Shown: piece after piece, positions 32,401 through 44,370 of the stretch | How positions within the stretch are numbered: the stretch's first letter is position 1 | Layout: the number at the start of each line of letters is the position of its first letter | Source: Phoronis australis | Taxonomy: Eukaryota; Phoronida; Phoronidae | DNA length: 64,000 bases | Reading direction: 5' to 3' | Assembly: GCA_002633005.1 (NCBI GenBank) | Contig: NMRA01000007.1 | Location: forward strand, 3,313-67,312 | Made by a program: the position numbers and the translations under genes | Notes under the pieces: model-generated | Told to the model about the DNA's origin: nothing | Seen by the model: only the letters and a program-made list of their open reading frames with translations | Database searches by the model: none

Positions 32401-35400
32401 AACCTGCGTTTCGGTAAAAACGACAAGTTTTGATTCAGGACACATATTGTTATAAAACTGATCTCAAACTGTTCATCAGTCCAAAGAGTTGGGATTCCTG
32501 GACTTCCAAATAACCGATAGTTTATTTCTTCAGACCATATGATAACATTTCAGGTCACTGGTGTGATGTGAAACTTTAATGAGCTTGGTCTTTAATAAGC
32601 TTGGCGTGAAGAAACAACAAAATGTCAGCTCTTCTGGAGCCCAGAGATAACTAGTAAAGTGAGTAAGGAATGAGACAAAAATCGTAGATGCCTTTTTAAG
32701 ATTTTTGACACAGATTATATAAACTTGTTAAAACTGTGCCAAAAACAAAAAATAGCACAGTAATTCTTCAGTTATTTCTCAGACAAAAAATTGCCAAAAT
32801 GGGATTTTTACAAGGTTATTGGAATGTTACGAGTTACGTATGAAAAACTTACTAAGTGTGGGTTTTCTATGACTGCTACACAGCACTACCTTTCTTTTCA
32901 GTGGAATAACATTTTCCTAACATTCATTTTTGTAGAGAAACACGACAAAATGAAATTCCTAAAATAAGCTTTACATTGTGCAAAATAGATGAAGTAGCAG
33001 TTCTAATAATAGTCCCAGGATTTACACAACACTGAGCAAGGTAAGCTTTTTTGCAATCAATTATATGCCGCATGACATGAGAATCATGATTTGAAGCAGT
33101 CAACCGATTTTACGCCTAGCTCCCTCTTGATTTCTCTTCTTTCGTTGGGAACAAAGACAGAACCTTTACATAGAGAACTGACAACGCCTGCTGAAGGTCT
33201 AGGAGAACAAAAAGTCAACACTACGACAGGGAATGACTTCCTCGGAAAGGGGACTACCTTCCTGGGGGGGAGGGGACTACCAGCCATAAAATAGGAAGCA
33301 ATGATACCCTCCTGGAGATCTGCCCTTTGCACATTGCAGTCAGGTCCTATCTAGTGATACCCTAGATCCACATGTCAGGCATGTCACTGCTGACAAACAG
33401 TACCACACAATCACTTCCCATGACTCAAGTATCACATGTGTCAACACAGCAGGCCTGCTGTGACCTGCTGTGTATTCACAGCATCTCCTAATGTTCACTG
33501 GGTTACACCAACTGGAGCATGAGCAGTGTGAGCCACACAGCTGATTTTTTCTAAGGATGACTTTCCATGACTTTGTATACTGCAATTGGAATTTGTAGAC
33601 TGTGGTCCTTGGTCGAACAAAAATCCGAGCAAATCGGACATACCGGGTACTTCAATATAATTGACAAGTCATATGCGACTTTTTACCTCAAAACAAAAAA
33701 TCTGAATACCTGTCTCCGCACTCCGATTAGTCATATACAGCAGTCTATTACGAAAATCTACATAAAAAACCAGAGTGTAGGCAGTTTTTACTACACCTAC
33801 CGTACCAAGACAACTTTCACATTTTTTGTAGTCATTGCATATTTGCATACAAGTTGTACATCTGGGGTATATCAGCAACAGTAACATATTAAGAAATTAT
33901 GATCCCCATACACTTGATATTTGTGTTTCTGTAATGTCACCACTTCACTAGAGCATACTTGCAAGATGACAGACCTTGGAGGTGATTGAACAGATTTGAA
34001 TGATTATGACAAAAGGTCGATTGCATTAATAAATGTCAATGTTAACTAACTGCCCCAAAAAACTCACTGCTTCCATTATGGCAAAAGCTATGATTTCTCA
34101 CAGCAAATGTCTTGTGAGAGCCACCTCGTGTTTTTCATACCAGAAACAGGTTGGATATAGATTGACCAAATCTTAACCTTAAAACTTTTCAATCGTTTAC
34201 CCATAAATCCACAAATGTTTTCCAAAATCATGTCATATATGAGAATGCAGAACCAGCATATAAAATTTGCATTGAATACAAAGAAGTTGTTGGTTTCAAC
34301 AACTCTTGACTTATAAATTTCTCCTGAAAGATATCACATATCTCAGAGTTAAATATTCTTAAAAAAATTCCACCTAAAGATACCATTTATCTCTGAGTTT
34401 CTTATATATTTCCACTGAAAGATATCATCTATCACTGAGTTAAGCTGTTTTTACATGGGGGACAGTTGTTACAGTGCGAGTTGTCACGGCGCGACTTGCT
34501 CCTTTTCAGATGCATTTACACGACATTAGATCACAAACTGGATCAACATGAGTCATTTACACAAAGACCGTATGCGAATGCTCACACAAACAATAGCGAA
34601 CATTCAAACCACATGGAATGCCAGCGAATCACTCGTATCTACGCTATTACGCAAGCGTAACAGAGACGATCCCTTCCGCCTTGCCCCAGTTTGTATTTAG
34701 ACACGTGTGTACTTGAAACTGGAGCAGCTGATCAAGTACAACTAGCTCTACCTCTCAAACCGACAAATGGCCGCCGCGGTGTAAACTTGCTCCGTGTCAC
34801 ACACACGTGCGCAAGATCAGATGTTCCGAGTTAGTTGCCCAGTGACAACTGTCGCCCCAGCCCCCATGTAAATACGGATTTATACATCCTTTTGGATCCC
34901 AAAATCTAAACTGACCTTACCAACAGCACCACAGGGAACTACAAGTCTCTGATGCTCTTCTCTTAAGTCTAACCACCTGCCTCTGGCCAAGAGATGCTGC
35001 GTTCCCATAGGCGGTTTGTTCAATAAATGTTCAACAATAGCCTCCCTACCTTGCTATATATTGATTACTGAACTAATTAAACAAATAAACTGGCCTAGAT
35101 ATCAGCCGTCTTTGTGTTAAGCCATATGAATAGAACAAAAAGTCACAGGTGAAATATGACAAAATTGTATAAATACAACAAATTGTATGGAAGAAGGTGG
35201 TACACATACTCAGAAATACATGATTTGGTTTTAGAGTATAGAAGTCACGGAGTCTCACCAGTCCTAAATTTTTTTAAAAATGATGTACTTTCAAAGTCAT
35301 GTCGGACCCTGAAGAATATTCCAAATTTGGCTAACTTCGGAAAGCCATATCTTGAAAATGACTAATCGTATTGATACGAAACTTTTGCGTACAATGCTTT

Positions 35401-38400
35401 TACGCACTGTTCTCCAAAACGGAATTGTTTTCAAAATGTTCCACTTTTGGATGAAGGGCTATCAAAAATGGGTCTTTTACACTTATAATGAAAAAACTCA
35501 AAAGTTGCACAAAACAAAACCTGTAACAGCATATTTGAGATCTTATGATGTACATCAACCTGCCTACGCATCACATGAAATGTTATCGACAGCGTAATCT
35601 ATGAATACACATTCTATTTTAGCTAAATTGTCCTAAAAAGATATGTGAGCACATGACCCAATCATTGACAGATTGGTATCAAATTAAAAATAAAAGTCTA
35701 CATGCTTTCCACTTACGGAAAATATACACTTTTACACATTTACTTTCTACAGTTTTGTAGATATTTGGCAAAGTCCACAGACTTGTCAATGAGCAATGTA
35801 ACCTTACAGACTAGGACGACAATAGCAGGAACAAACATACCCAATAGACTCTGTCCCCAGACTCCACACACACACACCTGCACAACATTAAACTTGCATT
35901 CTTACTAACACTGATCCACTCAATTCATATAAAACACTTATCTACTAAGAATACAATCTGAAGAATCAATTTACAGAAGCATACCTCCTACTGAGACGCT
36001 AGGGATTTCAATGCAACTGTTTATAGTAAGAGATAAACCCTTTAATCCTTTTTCAATCCCAAACACAACAAATTAGTCTTGGCTCTGTGCTAAGGGACAG
36101 AAAATATTTTTGATACCATAATCCCATAAAATAGAAAAGGCTGGCTCTAAAAATTCATCAGTAATCACATCAGAATATGACAAAAGTGACATTTGAATCC
36201 CCCCCCAGGTATTTATCTAAGGCACCAAAACCAAACTTACATTGCAGACAACTGATAAAATGCACATCAAAAAAGAAATTAAGGAAATTAAAACAATTAT
36301 GGAATATTGACCCACTGAAACAGCAGACAAAATGCCAAGTCGGGTTACTTTTATGAATCAAATTTGCCTTGGCAGAATTGCAAGCAAATTTCTGTGAATA
36401 AATGCCAAAATGTCATGTTCGTTTCCTGGAATTTTCCAATACACAGGGCACATTTCAGGTTGGTATCTGTATGAATAAATGAGGGGATGACAGACTGACT
36501 AATGCCAGTAGAGACAGCCTGACACTGTTTAAAAGTTTCAAACTGCTGTGTAAATGAATACATGAACACTTGTTTGGACAGAAACCATATTGGATTTGGA
36601 CAGCAGCTCAGGGATTTCAGAACAGAAAGCAGATGGAAACTACCACCATGGACAAACTCCTTTTTCCAAGTTCACTTACTCTGTAACACATAGTCCACTG
36701 CTTCACTAAACTGTGTCCCTAAACTTAAACCTGCTGTGAACCAGCCTTTTGTCAAAAAACGAACTTTTGATTCAGACCACCCACTGTTATCAAACTGGTT
36801 TCTAATTAGCTGGCCAATAGGCCTGGTTCAGCAAGTGCAGTGGCACCTAAAATGACCAGCCACGGTGAGTTCCACAGATGCAAGACACTCCTAAGTAAAG
36901 CTATAGCGATCATGTGCTTCGTTGCTAATACATCGCGAAGAATTGCATGATCTTGTTTTTTCGCAGAAGCCAGATTTTTTAACCAGGTCCCAAGCAATTA
37001 CAAACACTCAGTTCTTTTCACACCAAGAACTCAAATCCTATCTGAGTACGAAACAAGTAGAGACAATTTCATAATGTTAATTCTGAACTAAATTTCTAGA
37101 CAGAAAGTAGGAACAAGGCGGCCCCCCCCCCCCTACAGTTACAAGGCAGACCCCTCTACAGGTAAAAGGCAGACCCCTCTATGGGTACAAGGCTTTCCCT
37201 CATACAGAACACAGATAAAAAAGATGATTAAATTAGAAGCATCAACATTCTATGAAGTACAAGCTACACTACAAAAGACACGAACATGAACCAGGGCACA
37301 AACATAACAACTATTCCATAGATGGGGAAACATTCAAAAAGTTGTAAACACACAGAGACTTAAATACCAACTATAGTTCATCAAGTGGTTCCCAAAGTGT
37401 TTGGTTGATCAAAGTTGACACAATCAACACCACTCCTAACTGTCAATAGTAATTCTTGGACTTACCATCTCTAGTTGACAGTTCTATGTTCCAGCCACTG
37501 TGGACAACAACTAGCTCTGATGTAGCCCACACCTCAGTGCCAAGTGACTCATTAGACCAAACCTAACTGGGTCACAACAGGAAACCACCAAATTTACACA
37601 GACTGAGACATACTCAACAATAACAACTGGACCTAACTTAGACTGGCGCAGTAAACACCCCCACATCCAACATCATGGGAAGTTCTGTTCTAACCATGAG
37701 TGACATTTGTGACATACCCCTCAGGTGCAAAATATTATGCAGGGAATACAACCCTGACCCTTAATGTGAGCAACAAGGGACAATACCAAGACTGGCAGCA
37801 CAATAGGGGAGCTTAGCCCTTTGATCATATCTGATTGACCACAGTAATAGAGTGAAAGGAGTAATCTTGAGATAGAATACAAGTGGGAGAGCTAGGTTTA
37901 TGAATGACTGTAAAGACCACCTCAAATGCTGGGGCATATGTTTGGTCATAGCGACAGGCATAGACACGTGATTGCCAACGTGACGCTGTTTCTTTGAGAG
38001 AAGCGAAACACTGAAAGTACGGCAAAGTTTCTTTCAATTAGAATGCAATATGGCGGAACACTACAATTTTATCTTATCAAAAATTTCAACAAGAGTAAAC
38101 AAGAAGACAATTTTACTTGATTATTTGAAAACTTTATACAGTACTGTTGTAATCAACAAACACTAGTTGAAATTTTGGGCATTCTAGGCAATACAGCGAG
38201 CAGTTGGCAAATCAAAAATAACAATTTTGGCCAATATTTTTGTTTGAATTTCAGGAACTTTTACCGTACTTGACTCACCTCCACAAATCCTTTAATAAAC
38301 ATTGCGCCAATATAAACCTTAGGAAAGTGGTCTCAACTATTACCAGGCATGCAACAAGTAACAAATACAGGGCCCGAGATCTCATAAACTTTCCTGGACA

Positions 38401-41400
38401 GAAACAAGTGTTTAGACCATGCACCATGCCATGGGTTCAAATAAAGATTGGAAGTTTGAAATTTGAGGGCCCTAAAATTTAAGACAATAAAATCAAGGAA
38501 GAGGATATGTAATACTTGACAGATAACAGATAAACACAATAGCCACATGGACAGATAATAGGACCCAAACCTGAATTATTTCAATCATGTCTGAAGTCAG
38601 AAAAACATAGATAGCAAGCATATGATTCTGATGAACACCCAATTCCTTTTACATGTATTAACCCACATGAATACAATCACCAATATTATTCTAGGACAGA
38701 CATTCTTCAATAAAATCCAGCAAATCACCAACGGGATCTCATTAAAAACATAACAGGCCAGAAATCTTACAGTCCCCTTGACAACATCATGGCTCTCCAC
38801 ACCGACACCAGACTCCATGTTTGTGAACTCCGCCTGGAATGCTGCACTTGACTCTGGCAACAATTTGTCATGAGCTGGGATATCATATTACCCAAACATG
38901 TGCTGTAATGTGTCAGCAGTCCACAGCAGGCAGGGGTCACAATAGCTTCTTGATGGCACCTCATGGGAGAGTATCACTTGTAAAGCACAAAAGTGAAGCA
39001 CTTTGAGGCGTAGACTTCCTCCATTAAAACGCACTCAAACATAATACCACCATGCCTAGAGTTTCAGCAAGGTAGTTGAAATCACGTCAGCTGTCTTGAC
39101 TCTCCCACACTGTCACAAATGGCCAGCAAGAATATTTGTGACAATAGACACTTACAGGGGTGGGTGCCAAATTGTGGGAAGCAGTTTCCTCTACTGAATC
39201 ATGGGGCCGGGGCACCAAATTGGATCTCAAGAATGCCACACCCCCCTATAAGTGACTAGTGCGATTTTCAGTGTCAGGAACTCATGGGGATGGAGCAAAA
39301 ATTAAGACACTTAAAGAATTCTTAGCCAATGGGCTTTTACTATTCACTAGGTGACACTAGAGGTACTCTGGTAACGTAAATAATTTGAAAACAGCGCCAC
39401 CACTTTCAAGTGACAAATTTTTCACACACAACTAAATCAGACAGTTTCTCAGAGAAAGTTTGAAACCTCTAGTAGACAAATGAAATTCACCAGAAAAGAA
39501 TGTATACCACTCCACACTCAGTTGCCACAGTGATTATCTAAAAAGGAGCAAAGAAATCTATCTACATTCTGCATTAGAGATTTTCACCAAATGTGACAAA
39601 GTCACATATCTCAAACGAGGGGCAACAAACTTTGCAAACAAGAAAAACTAATGGAAACAAGCTTAAATGCAGTTGGTGGTGGTGGTGGTGGTGGTGGTGG
39701 CAGATTACAGCACTCACCAACAACATCCAGGCAAATACATATTTTAGAAGTTTAAGAAAATTTGAAAATAATAAAACATGAAAGAGAAACCTCCACACCT
39801 TGCCCCCATTAGTACCACAATACACGCTTATACCATAAAAACTTGCCACCCTTGTAGGAGGAGGACCATGACTAATATCAAGTAACACCTCTGACAAGGC
39901 TTGCACCTGATAAGTGCATGGAAAGCTGAATTCAATTTACTTAATGAGCTTATATCCAAGACAACTTTTGGAACAATTAATAATCAATCAATTTTCCAGA
40001 CAGTCATTGCACTGCACGATCGAACCACTGACGATTTCAACAATTCTGTTGGCGTACCAAACCATCTCAAACTATTTAGGCGGACTAAACCATCTAAAAC
40101 TATTTTGGCGTGCTAAACCATCTCAAACCATTTTGGTGTACCAAACCACCTCAAAATATTTTGGCATCTCAAACATGAGCATTATCTTTGTTTGAAGTTT
40201 GTACAGTCAAAAAGTGGGGATAAATATTACAAAAATGGACAATCAACTCACTCAAACACATCTAAATACTACAACGTAAATAATAAATAGTAAAATCTCA
40301 CTTATTTCAGACAAAAATAATTTCCAAAATTGATCTTTGATTTTTCAAAGGCTTCAAACATCGTTGTGAATGCTCATAATTTCTCACAACATTGTCTCGT
40401 AGTTGTGAAGCACCTTACTGAATATGATAAAGCGCGTATTTTGAGAAATTCAGGAAAAAATAAAAACAGTAAAATTTCACTTATTCGCCATATTGTGTCC
40501 TAAATCCGTGAAATTTTACCATAGCTATAAATGCGAGTGAATAATCTTCTACTCACTTGAGGTGGTTCTGTTAAATCGTACGTCCGTATACCATTTCGTC
40601 TGGTGTCGCTCACTTGGTCTGGAACGAGAAAGACACGCCATGTGCACAAAACCAACGTATTCAGACTTGATTTAAGCATTGCACAATTCTTATAAACTTT
40701 TGAACGTCCATCTTCCGCATTAACTGTCATTGACAATGGTGTGATGGTTTTGATGCTCTTGAGGAGGCCGGTGACGACTTCGTACACACTCCTCCATTGT
40801 CACATTTCCAGCTGAACAAACTATGAGGACAACAACAGGAATACAGGAGGTGTTAGAGATTTTTATCAGTATTCAACAAGACCCAAGCCTTTGATCAGAA
40901 AGCAAGCACCAGTATATCTTTGAAAACCCACCACAAGGGTACTTTAAATCAAGAAAAATGTTAAGCTAAACATAGCAGAACTCAGGCACTCCTAAGTGAT
41001 AATCACAGTTGATAAATATTCTCATGTGGATGTTCAGCTGGACATCAACAACTACTTGAAAACGTTTTGAACATTTCTTTCACTGAGTGACAAAACTGAT
41101 GATTTACAAAAGTTGTACTAATGACACCAACAACAATTTACATGTCACACCATTACCTTAAAGTGGTTTATAGGCTAAGAGCATTCCTGTGACAGGAAAC
41201 CGAGAACAGGCACTGAGAAGGAAACAAATCTTCAGAAAGTATAATCCAAGCTTCTATCATAACAATTAATCCTTAGTAGACACTGCGACCCAGTTGCAGA
41301 ACATAACTACACTGTACACTCGCCATACTGTATGAACTCATTGTGAACTACACATCTTGCAAAGACTGGAGACACTTTGAGTTTCAAAAACTACAACAAG

Positions 41401-43563
41401 TACACCACTACAGAGCCAACTGAAAGCTGACATTATGAAAGCCCACTTACTCAAGTCTCTCATCTCACATGCATATTTTGTTCAAATATTATTCAATCAC
41501 TGCAGCAGACACTGACATCACGCCAAGCCAGAATCAAGATCTATGTAATTCAGTACCAAAGAATAGCCGGATTAATTCGACCCCTGAACAGGTAGCAGGT
41601 AACAATCTACGCTCTGTCCGCCTGAACAGAATCCGACAATGCACTCCTTTTCAATTACACAGACTTAAAAACATCCACTAAATAGAATGCATGGAACAAA
41701 GGAGGTTCATAAGTGTTGAAAGAATGACGCATGAATTGGTGTTCAAAGCAGGCTGTCAACAACAACAATGGCACCTGTCAAAGGGGGGAGGAAGAGTTTA
41801 CAAATAAAGGAAGCCATATTGGGATATGAACGGCTATTAAAGGTCCCCAAAAATATCGTTAACCTTTCAGAATTCGTAACAACGTACAGTGAAATTACTA
41901 ACAAAAACTTTTAGTCATTTTTGTAGTACAGTTTCAGGGTAGCTTTTTATAGTTGGTTAAACTCGTGAGCAATGTACAAATTCCTCTACATTCAACAATA
42001 GTGTTGACTCACCCATCCTGAACGTACAAGTGTGCTATAAGATCTGATAAAGTTTATAAACTGTATTTAGGTGGTGGTTAAATCCAGCACACAGATAAAG
42101 CCTCTCTACAATGATGTTCTTATCACCAAATCATCCCTTCATAGTTGATAAGGAGAGTAAGAGGAAAGGCCAACAAGAATGACTGTAAACAGCACACGTG
42201 CTGACCTCTATAGAAAAGAAGTGACCAAGCTACAATGCTCTCTTGGAACACATCTTCTGCATCATAGCACAACACAACGCATTGACTTTGGACACTTTTT
42301 TCATATGACACNGCAAGGTGTGGCCCGCCGAGTCACACAGAGTCGGTGAGCTCGGTCGTCCAAAAACTTCCAAGATGATTATATAGGATAAGAAGAAAAT
42401 GCTCAGTAGCAAAGAGTTATGCAATTGAGCGTGGTCGCGGTATAACTTGCGCGAAAAAACCTTCCAAAGGAAAAACACGTCTTCCTCCAGAAGATAAGTC
42501 CGTGGAATGGTTCGCTTTGCGCATGTCCGTATCTCATGGTAGTACTCGGGGGAATTCTGGGAGGAATAAAATTACATTTTGGTATACCGTACATGTCGGA
42601 CAGTGGACAACACCAGTACGTGACTGTCAGTCACCTGACTGCTTCCTTTCACCACATAATTTTATTTACATATATTACATACTAACCTAATAAAACGGCC
42701 AAGTTCTATGTACTCGCACCAACCTCATCACCACGTTTTACCAGAGATACATCTGCTGTTTTCAAGACAAATTTCACTAAATTTCAAAAAAGTGACCAAG
42801 TGCAGTTATAGTTTCTATTCATTTATTACACTGTTGTATTGTAGAAAACAGACACATCAAACAAGCTTTATATACCATTCACCACTGTATAGAGAAGCAC
42901 CGTGTCGCAGATAAAACCAAACAGGCTTACCATAATGTCCATCGCTGTATAGAGGGGTCTCATGTCGCAGATAAAAACGTACTTCATGCTTGTGTTGACC
43001 CCATTGTTGCAAGATCTCAAACGGTCTTTCTTCATCATTGACCGGTCTCTCTGAGGAATGAACACATGTCCAATTAAAACAAAAGTATGCAACCTATTCA
43101 GTAGTAAATGATGGTTTCTTGGTTACCAAAATAACAACATTAACAGGGGAATTATTGGGCATTGCACATTTCATGTGTTCCCTTCAATAAACTTACAAAT
43201 CACTTTTTAAGCAGTACAGGCTTAAACGATGCATGACTGATCAACTTCATTGCATCAATAATGACCATGTACTTTTGCTAAAGCGAGTATTAGTTATTTT
43301 CAGAAAGTTATGAAGAGCATATTATTAAGTCTTACATCACATTTGATGAAACAGCCCACTACAACATTGTTTTCCTTTTTATACAGTCTTAAATGCTTAA
43401 AACATTTTAAAAATAGCATACCGCAGCCTCTCCAGAGCTCTGCCAGATGGCAGTTTTGTTCCTGCTCACAGCAGTTGATGATGTCACGGCATGTTGTGTT
43501 GGGGGTGATGGGAACCTCTATGGACTGTTGGCTGGTACTGTCCAAGTACACACGTAAAATAAC
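22584..43563 (-). CDS. TP53BP2: ASPP-family protein (TP53BP2/PPP1R13B), p53- and PP1-binding
   Basis: Ten coding exons on the minus strand: 43422-43563, 42931-43050, 40557-40618, 30514-30781, 28197-28384, 26064-27866, 25203-25336, 24325-24491, 23236-23435 and 22584-22634. Every phase matches, giving 1,044 residues before counting the first exon, close to human ASPP1/ASPP2 (about 1,090-1,130). Domain order is that of the family: N-terminal RA/ubiquitin-like fold, long coiled coil, proline-rich linker, PP1-docking RVSF, ankyrin repeats, SH3. In vertebrates ASPP1/2 bind p53 through the ankyrin-SH3 end, steer it to pro-apoptotic targets, and hold PP1 at junctions. Invertebrates usually have one ASPP1/2-type gene, so orthology is to the pair; TP53BP2 is used as the symbol. 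The start codon exon is not certain. Confidence 0.93.
23608..23657. repeat. 50-bp palindrome with one mismatch, no loop
   Basis: The arm at 23608-23632 (GTCTTGTCAGCAC..., 25 bases) is followed at once by its reverse complement at 23633-23657 with a single C/T difference. It lies in the ASPP intron next to the SH3 exon. Confidence 0.95.
24325..25336 (-). CDS. TP53BP2: ASPP ankyrin-repeat exons
   Basis: Exon 25203-25336 encodes [20 protein letters not shown] and [16 protein letters not shown]. Exon 24325-24491 encodes [20 protein letters not shown], then [17 protein letters not shown]. The split codon TG/G restores the Trp of GWTPLH. They form the p53-contacting ankyrin block, highly conserved with human ASPP2. 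Confidence 0.96.
26064..27866 (-). CDS. TP53BP2: ASPP large exon: coiled-coil end, proline-rich linker, PP1 dock
   Basis: A single 1,803-bp exon (601 residues). It opens with [19 protein letters not shown] (end of the helix; [12 protein letters not shown]) and VEPYIK. A low-complexity Ser/Pro/Thr linker of about 500 residues with many PPxxP-like and SP sites follows. It closes with [20 protein letters not shown], the canonical RVxF PP1 dock (about residue 834) followed by the start of the ankyrin domain. Human ASPP2 has the same junction with RVKF. The linker itself is poorly conserved. Confidence 0.95.
28197..30781 (-). CDS. TP53BP2: ASPP coiled-coil exons
   Basis: Exon 30514-30781 encodes [18 protein letters not shown], then [17 protein letters not shown] and [10 protein letters not shown]. 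Exon 28197-28384 encodes [19 protein letters not shown] and [12 protein letters not shown]. Both are heptad-rich and align with the long helix of ASPP1/2 used for self-association and junctional targeting. The intron between them is 2.1 kb. Confidence 0.93.
29438..29625 (+). repeat. Dispersed intronic repeat, copy 1
   Basis: Shares in order AAATTTGGCTAACTT, ACGAAACTTT, ACTGTTC, GAAATTGTTT, TTCACTTTTGGATGAAG and ACTTTTA with 35319-35500, at roughly 75% identity by eye and the same orientation. The two copies flank other AT-rich repeats that also contain TTTTTCAAAGGCT (29.08, 32.08 and 40.34 kb). Confidence 0.75.
30145..30214 (+). repeat. Direct repeat, 30 bp twice
   Basis: ATGAAAACTTTACCTTATGT and the following ten bases occur identically at 30145-30174 and 30185-30214, a 40-bp tandem period. 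Confidence 0.9.
34317..34442 (+). repeat. Tandem repeat, about three 40-50 bp units
   Basis: Three units built on CTGAAAGATATCA-n-TATCTCAGAGTT: near 34322, 34367 and 34411. They are diverged in spacing. Confidence 0.7.
34448..34874. mobile_element. MITE-like element with TTTACATGGGGG termini
   Basis: The left end TTTTTACATGGGGGACAGTTG is mirrored by CAACTGTCGCCCCAGCCCCCATGTAAATA at the right end. The right arm has an 8-base extra. It is 427 bp and GC-richer than its surroundings, with no ORF. No target duplication is evident, so the family is unassigned. Confidence 0.7.
35319..35500 (+). repeat. Dispersed intronic repeat, copy 2
   Basis: Partner of 29438-29625: CCAAATTTGGCTAACTTCGG, GATACGAAACTTTTG, TTCCACTTTTGGATGAAGG and the spacing are conserved. 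There is no open frame and no clear ends. Confidence 0.75.
37122..37193 (+). repeat. C-run followed by three 23-24 bp tandem units
   Basis: Twelve C at 37122-37133, then TACAAGGCAGACCCCTCTA-type units (TACAGTTACAAGGCAGACCC, TACAGGTAAAAGGCAGACCC, TATGGGTACAAGGC). Confidence 0.8.
39675..39700 (+). repeat. GGT microsatellite
   Basis: An uninterrupted GGT run of 26 bases in an ASPP intron. Confidence 0.95.
40051..40173 (+). repeat. 28-bp minisatellite, 4.4 copies
   Basis: Four successive units of the form GGCGTACCAAACCATCTCAA plus AACTATTT, each 28 bp, then a partial fifth. It lies 380 bases downstream (gene sense) of the 62-bp linker exon. Confidence 0.9.
40557..40618 (-). CDS. TP53BP2: Small ASPP linker exon (62 bp)
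   Basis: Encodes [20 protein letters not shown] between ATTTC-CAG-like acceptor TCGTTCCAG and donor GTGAGT. It matches the short RRNG-type linker before the coiled coil in ASPP1/2. It is isolated by introns of 2.3 and 9.8 kb and is easy to miss. Confidence 0.8.
42931..43563 (-). CDS. TP53BP2: ASPP exons for the RA/ubiquitin-like N-terminal domain
   Basis: Exon 43422-43563 encodes [10 protein letters not shown], then [17 protein letters not shown] and [10 protein letters not shown]. Exon 42931-43050 encodes [17 protein letters not shown] and [13 protein letters not shown]. These correspond to the conserved beta-grasp start of ASPP1/2 (LTVYLS...EVP.TPET.CRDVV...CHLAEVW...ERP). The junction codon GAG is split 1+2. 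The first exon must end in phase 0. Confidence 0.92.
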
Positions 43564-44246
43564 CTGCAACAGTGAAAATGTCACAATTGTCATATGGCAT
43601 TGGCCAGCAGAATCAACAGAAATACACTATTAAACAAATTCTTCAGTTTGCCACATAAAACGGCTCGACATAAGCAATTAAATACTTAAAAATATGTGTG
43701 GAAAAGGTAAAATACGAGTAGAAACTCGATCTCACTAGTAGTGCCACATACACGTGTGCCAAGGGGATGCTCGGCATTCTAGAAATACGAGTGTAAATGA
43801 GCTATCACTCGTTCTTGCAAGTGTTCGTTTTGAAAACCAGAAGGAAATACCAGTGAGTCTCTAGACTTTAAGTATACAGTGGTCAGTGGGGTCCAGTGGG
43901 CCCAAAACTACAAAATTTTTGGAGTACATTTCAATTTCATTAAGTCTGCAGTGCATAAATCATTACAGTATACACTAGAACATTACACGACTTATATCTG
44001 AGGTTGAAACCACCCTGACCACACACGGCACAAACTTACTTATCATAGACAACATCTTTACCACCAAACCTGAACGCCAACCACAAACAGACACTCATAC
44101 CATTGACAGTTATAGTGTAAGTGACCGAAAAAACACATAGAAACACGGTTATGCACTTCGGTAAGTTGTGCGGTTGGAGTTCAGGTTCCACGTTAAGGTT
44201 TTTCATGTGAGGTAAGGGATTTTACGGGGTCTCAGATATAGAGAAT

Positions 44247-44370
44247 CTTACACGAGTCTCAGGTTTATAGCATGGGAAAAATCTCTTGGAAATTTCGTCA
44301 AAAACTCTTAGGATTTTGACGAAAATTCCAAGAGGTTTTGCCCATGTCATGAATCTGAGATGAGTGTAGG
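44247..44370. repeat. Foldback element, 57-bp arms
   Basis: Arms 44247-44303 and 44314-44370 are inverted copies (about 80% by eye) sharing CATGGG/CCCATG, CTCTTGGAA/TTCCAAGAG and TTTCGTCAAAA/TTTTGACGAAAA around a 10-base loop. Weaker symmetry (TCATGTGAG/CTCACATGA) continues outward to about 44200-44395. It has no ORF. Confidence 0.85.

Larger units (their letters stand above)
30782..40556. other. TP53BP2: Large ASPP intron (9.8 kb)
   Basis: I see no gene. Contents noted separately are the MITE-like element at 34.45-34.87 kb, dispersed repeats, tandem repeats at 34.32, 37.13 and 40.05 kb, and a GGT microsatellite. There are also an 18-bp palindrome CACAGCAGGCCTGCTGTG at 33445-33462 and C-runs near 36.2 and 37.1 kb. 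Open frames of 60-110 codons here have no recognisable similarity. Confidence 0.6.

Noticed and set aside
33445-33462. Perfect 18-bp palindrome CACAGCAGGCCTGCTGTG
   Set aside because: Short and without a loop; this length can arise by chance in a window this size, so it was left out of the palindrome class.
39574-39906. 110-codon minus frame with a His run
   Set aside because: The His run comes from the GGT microsatellite. There is no conserved sequence around it and no matching splice sites.
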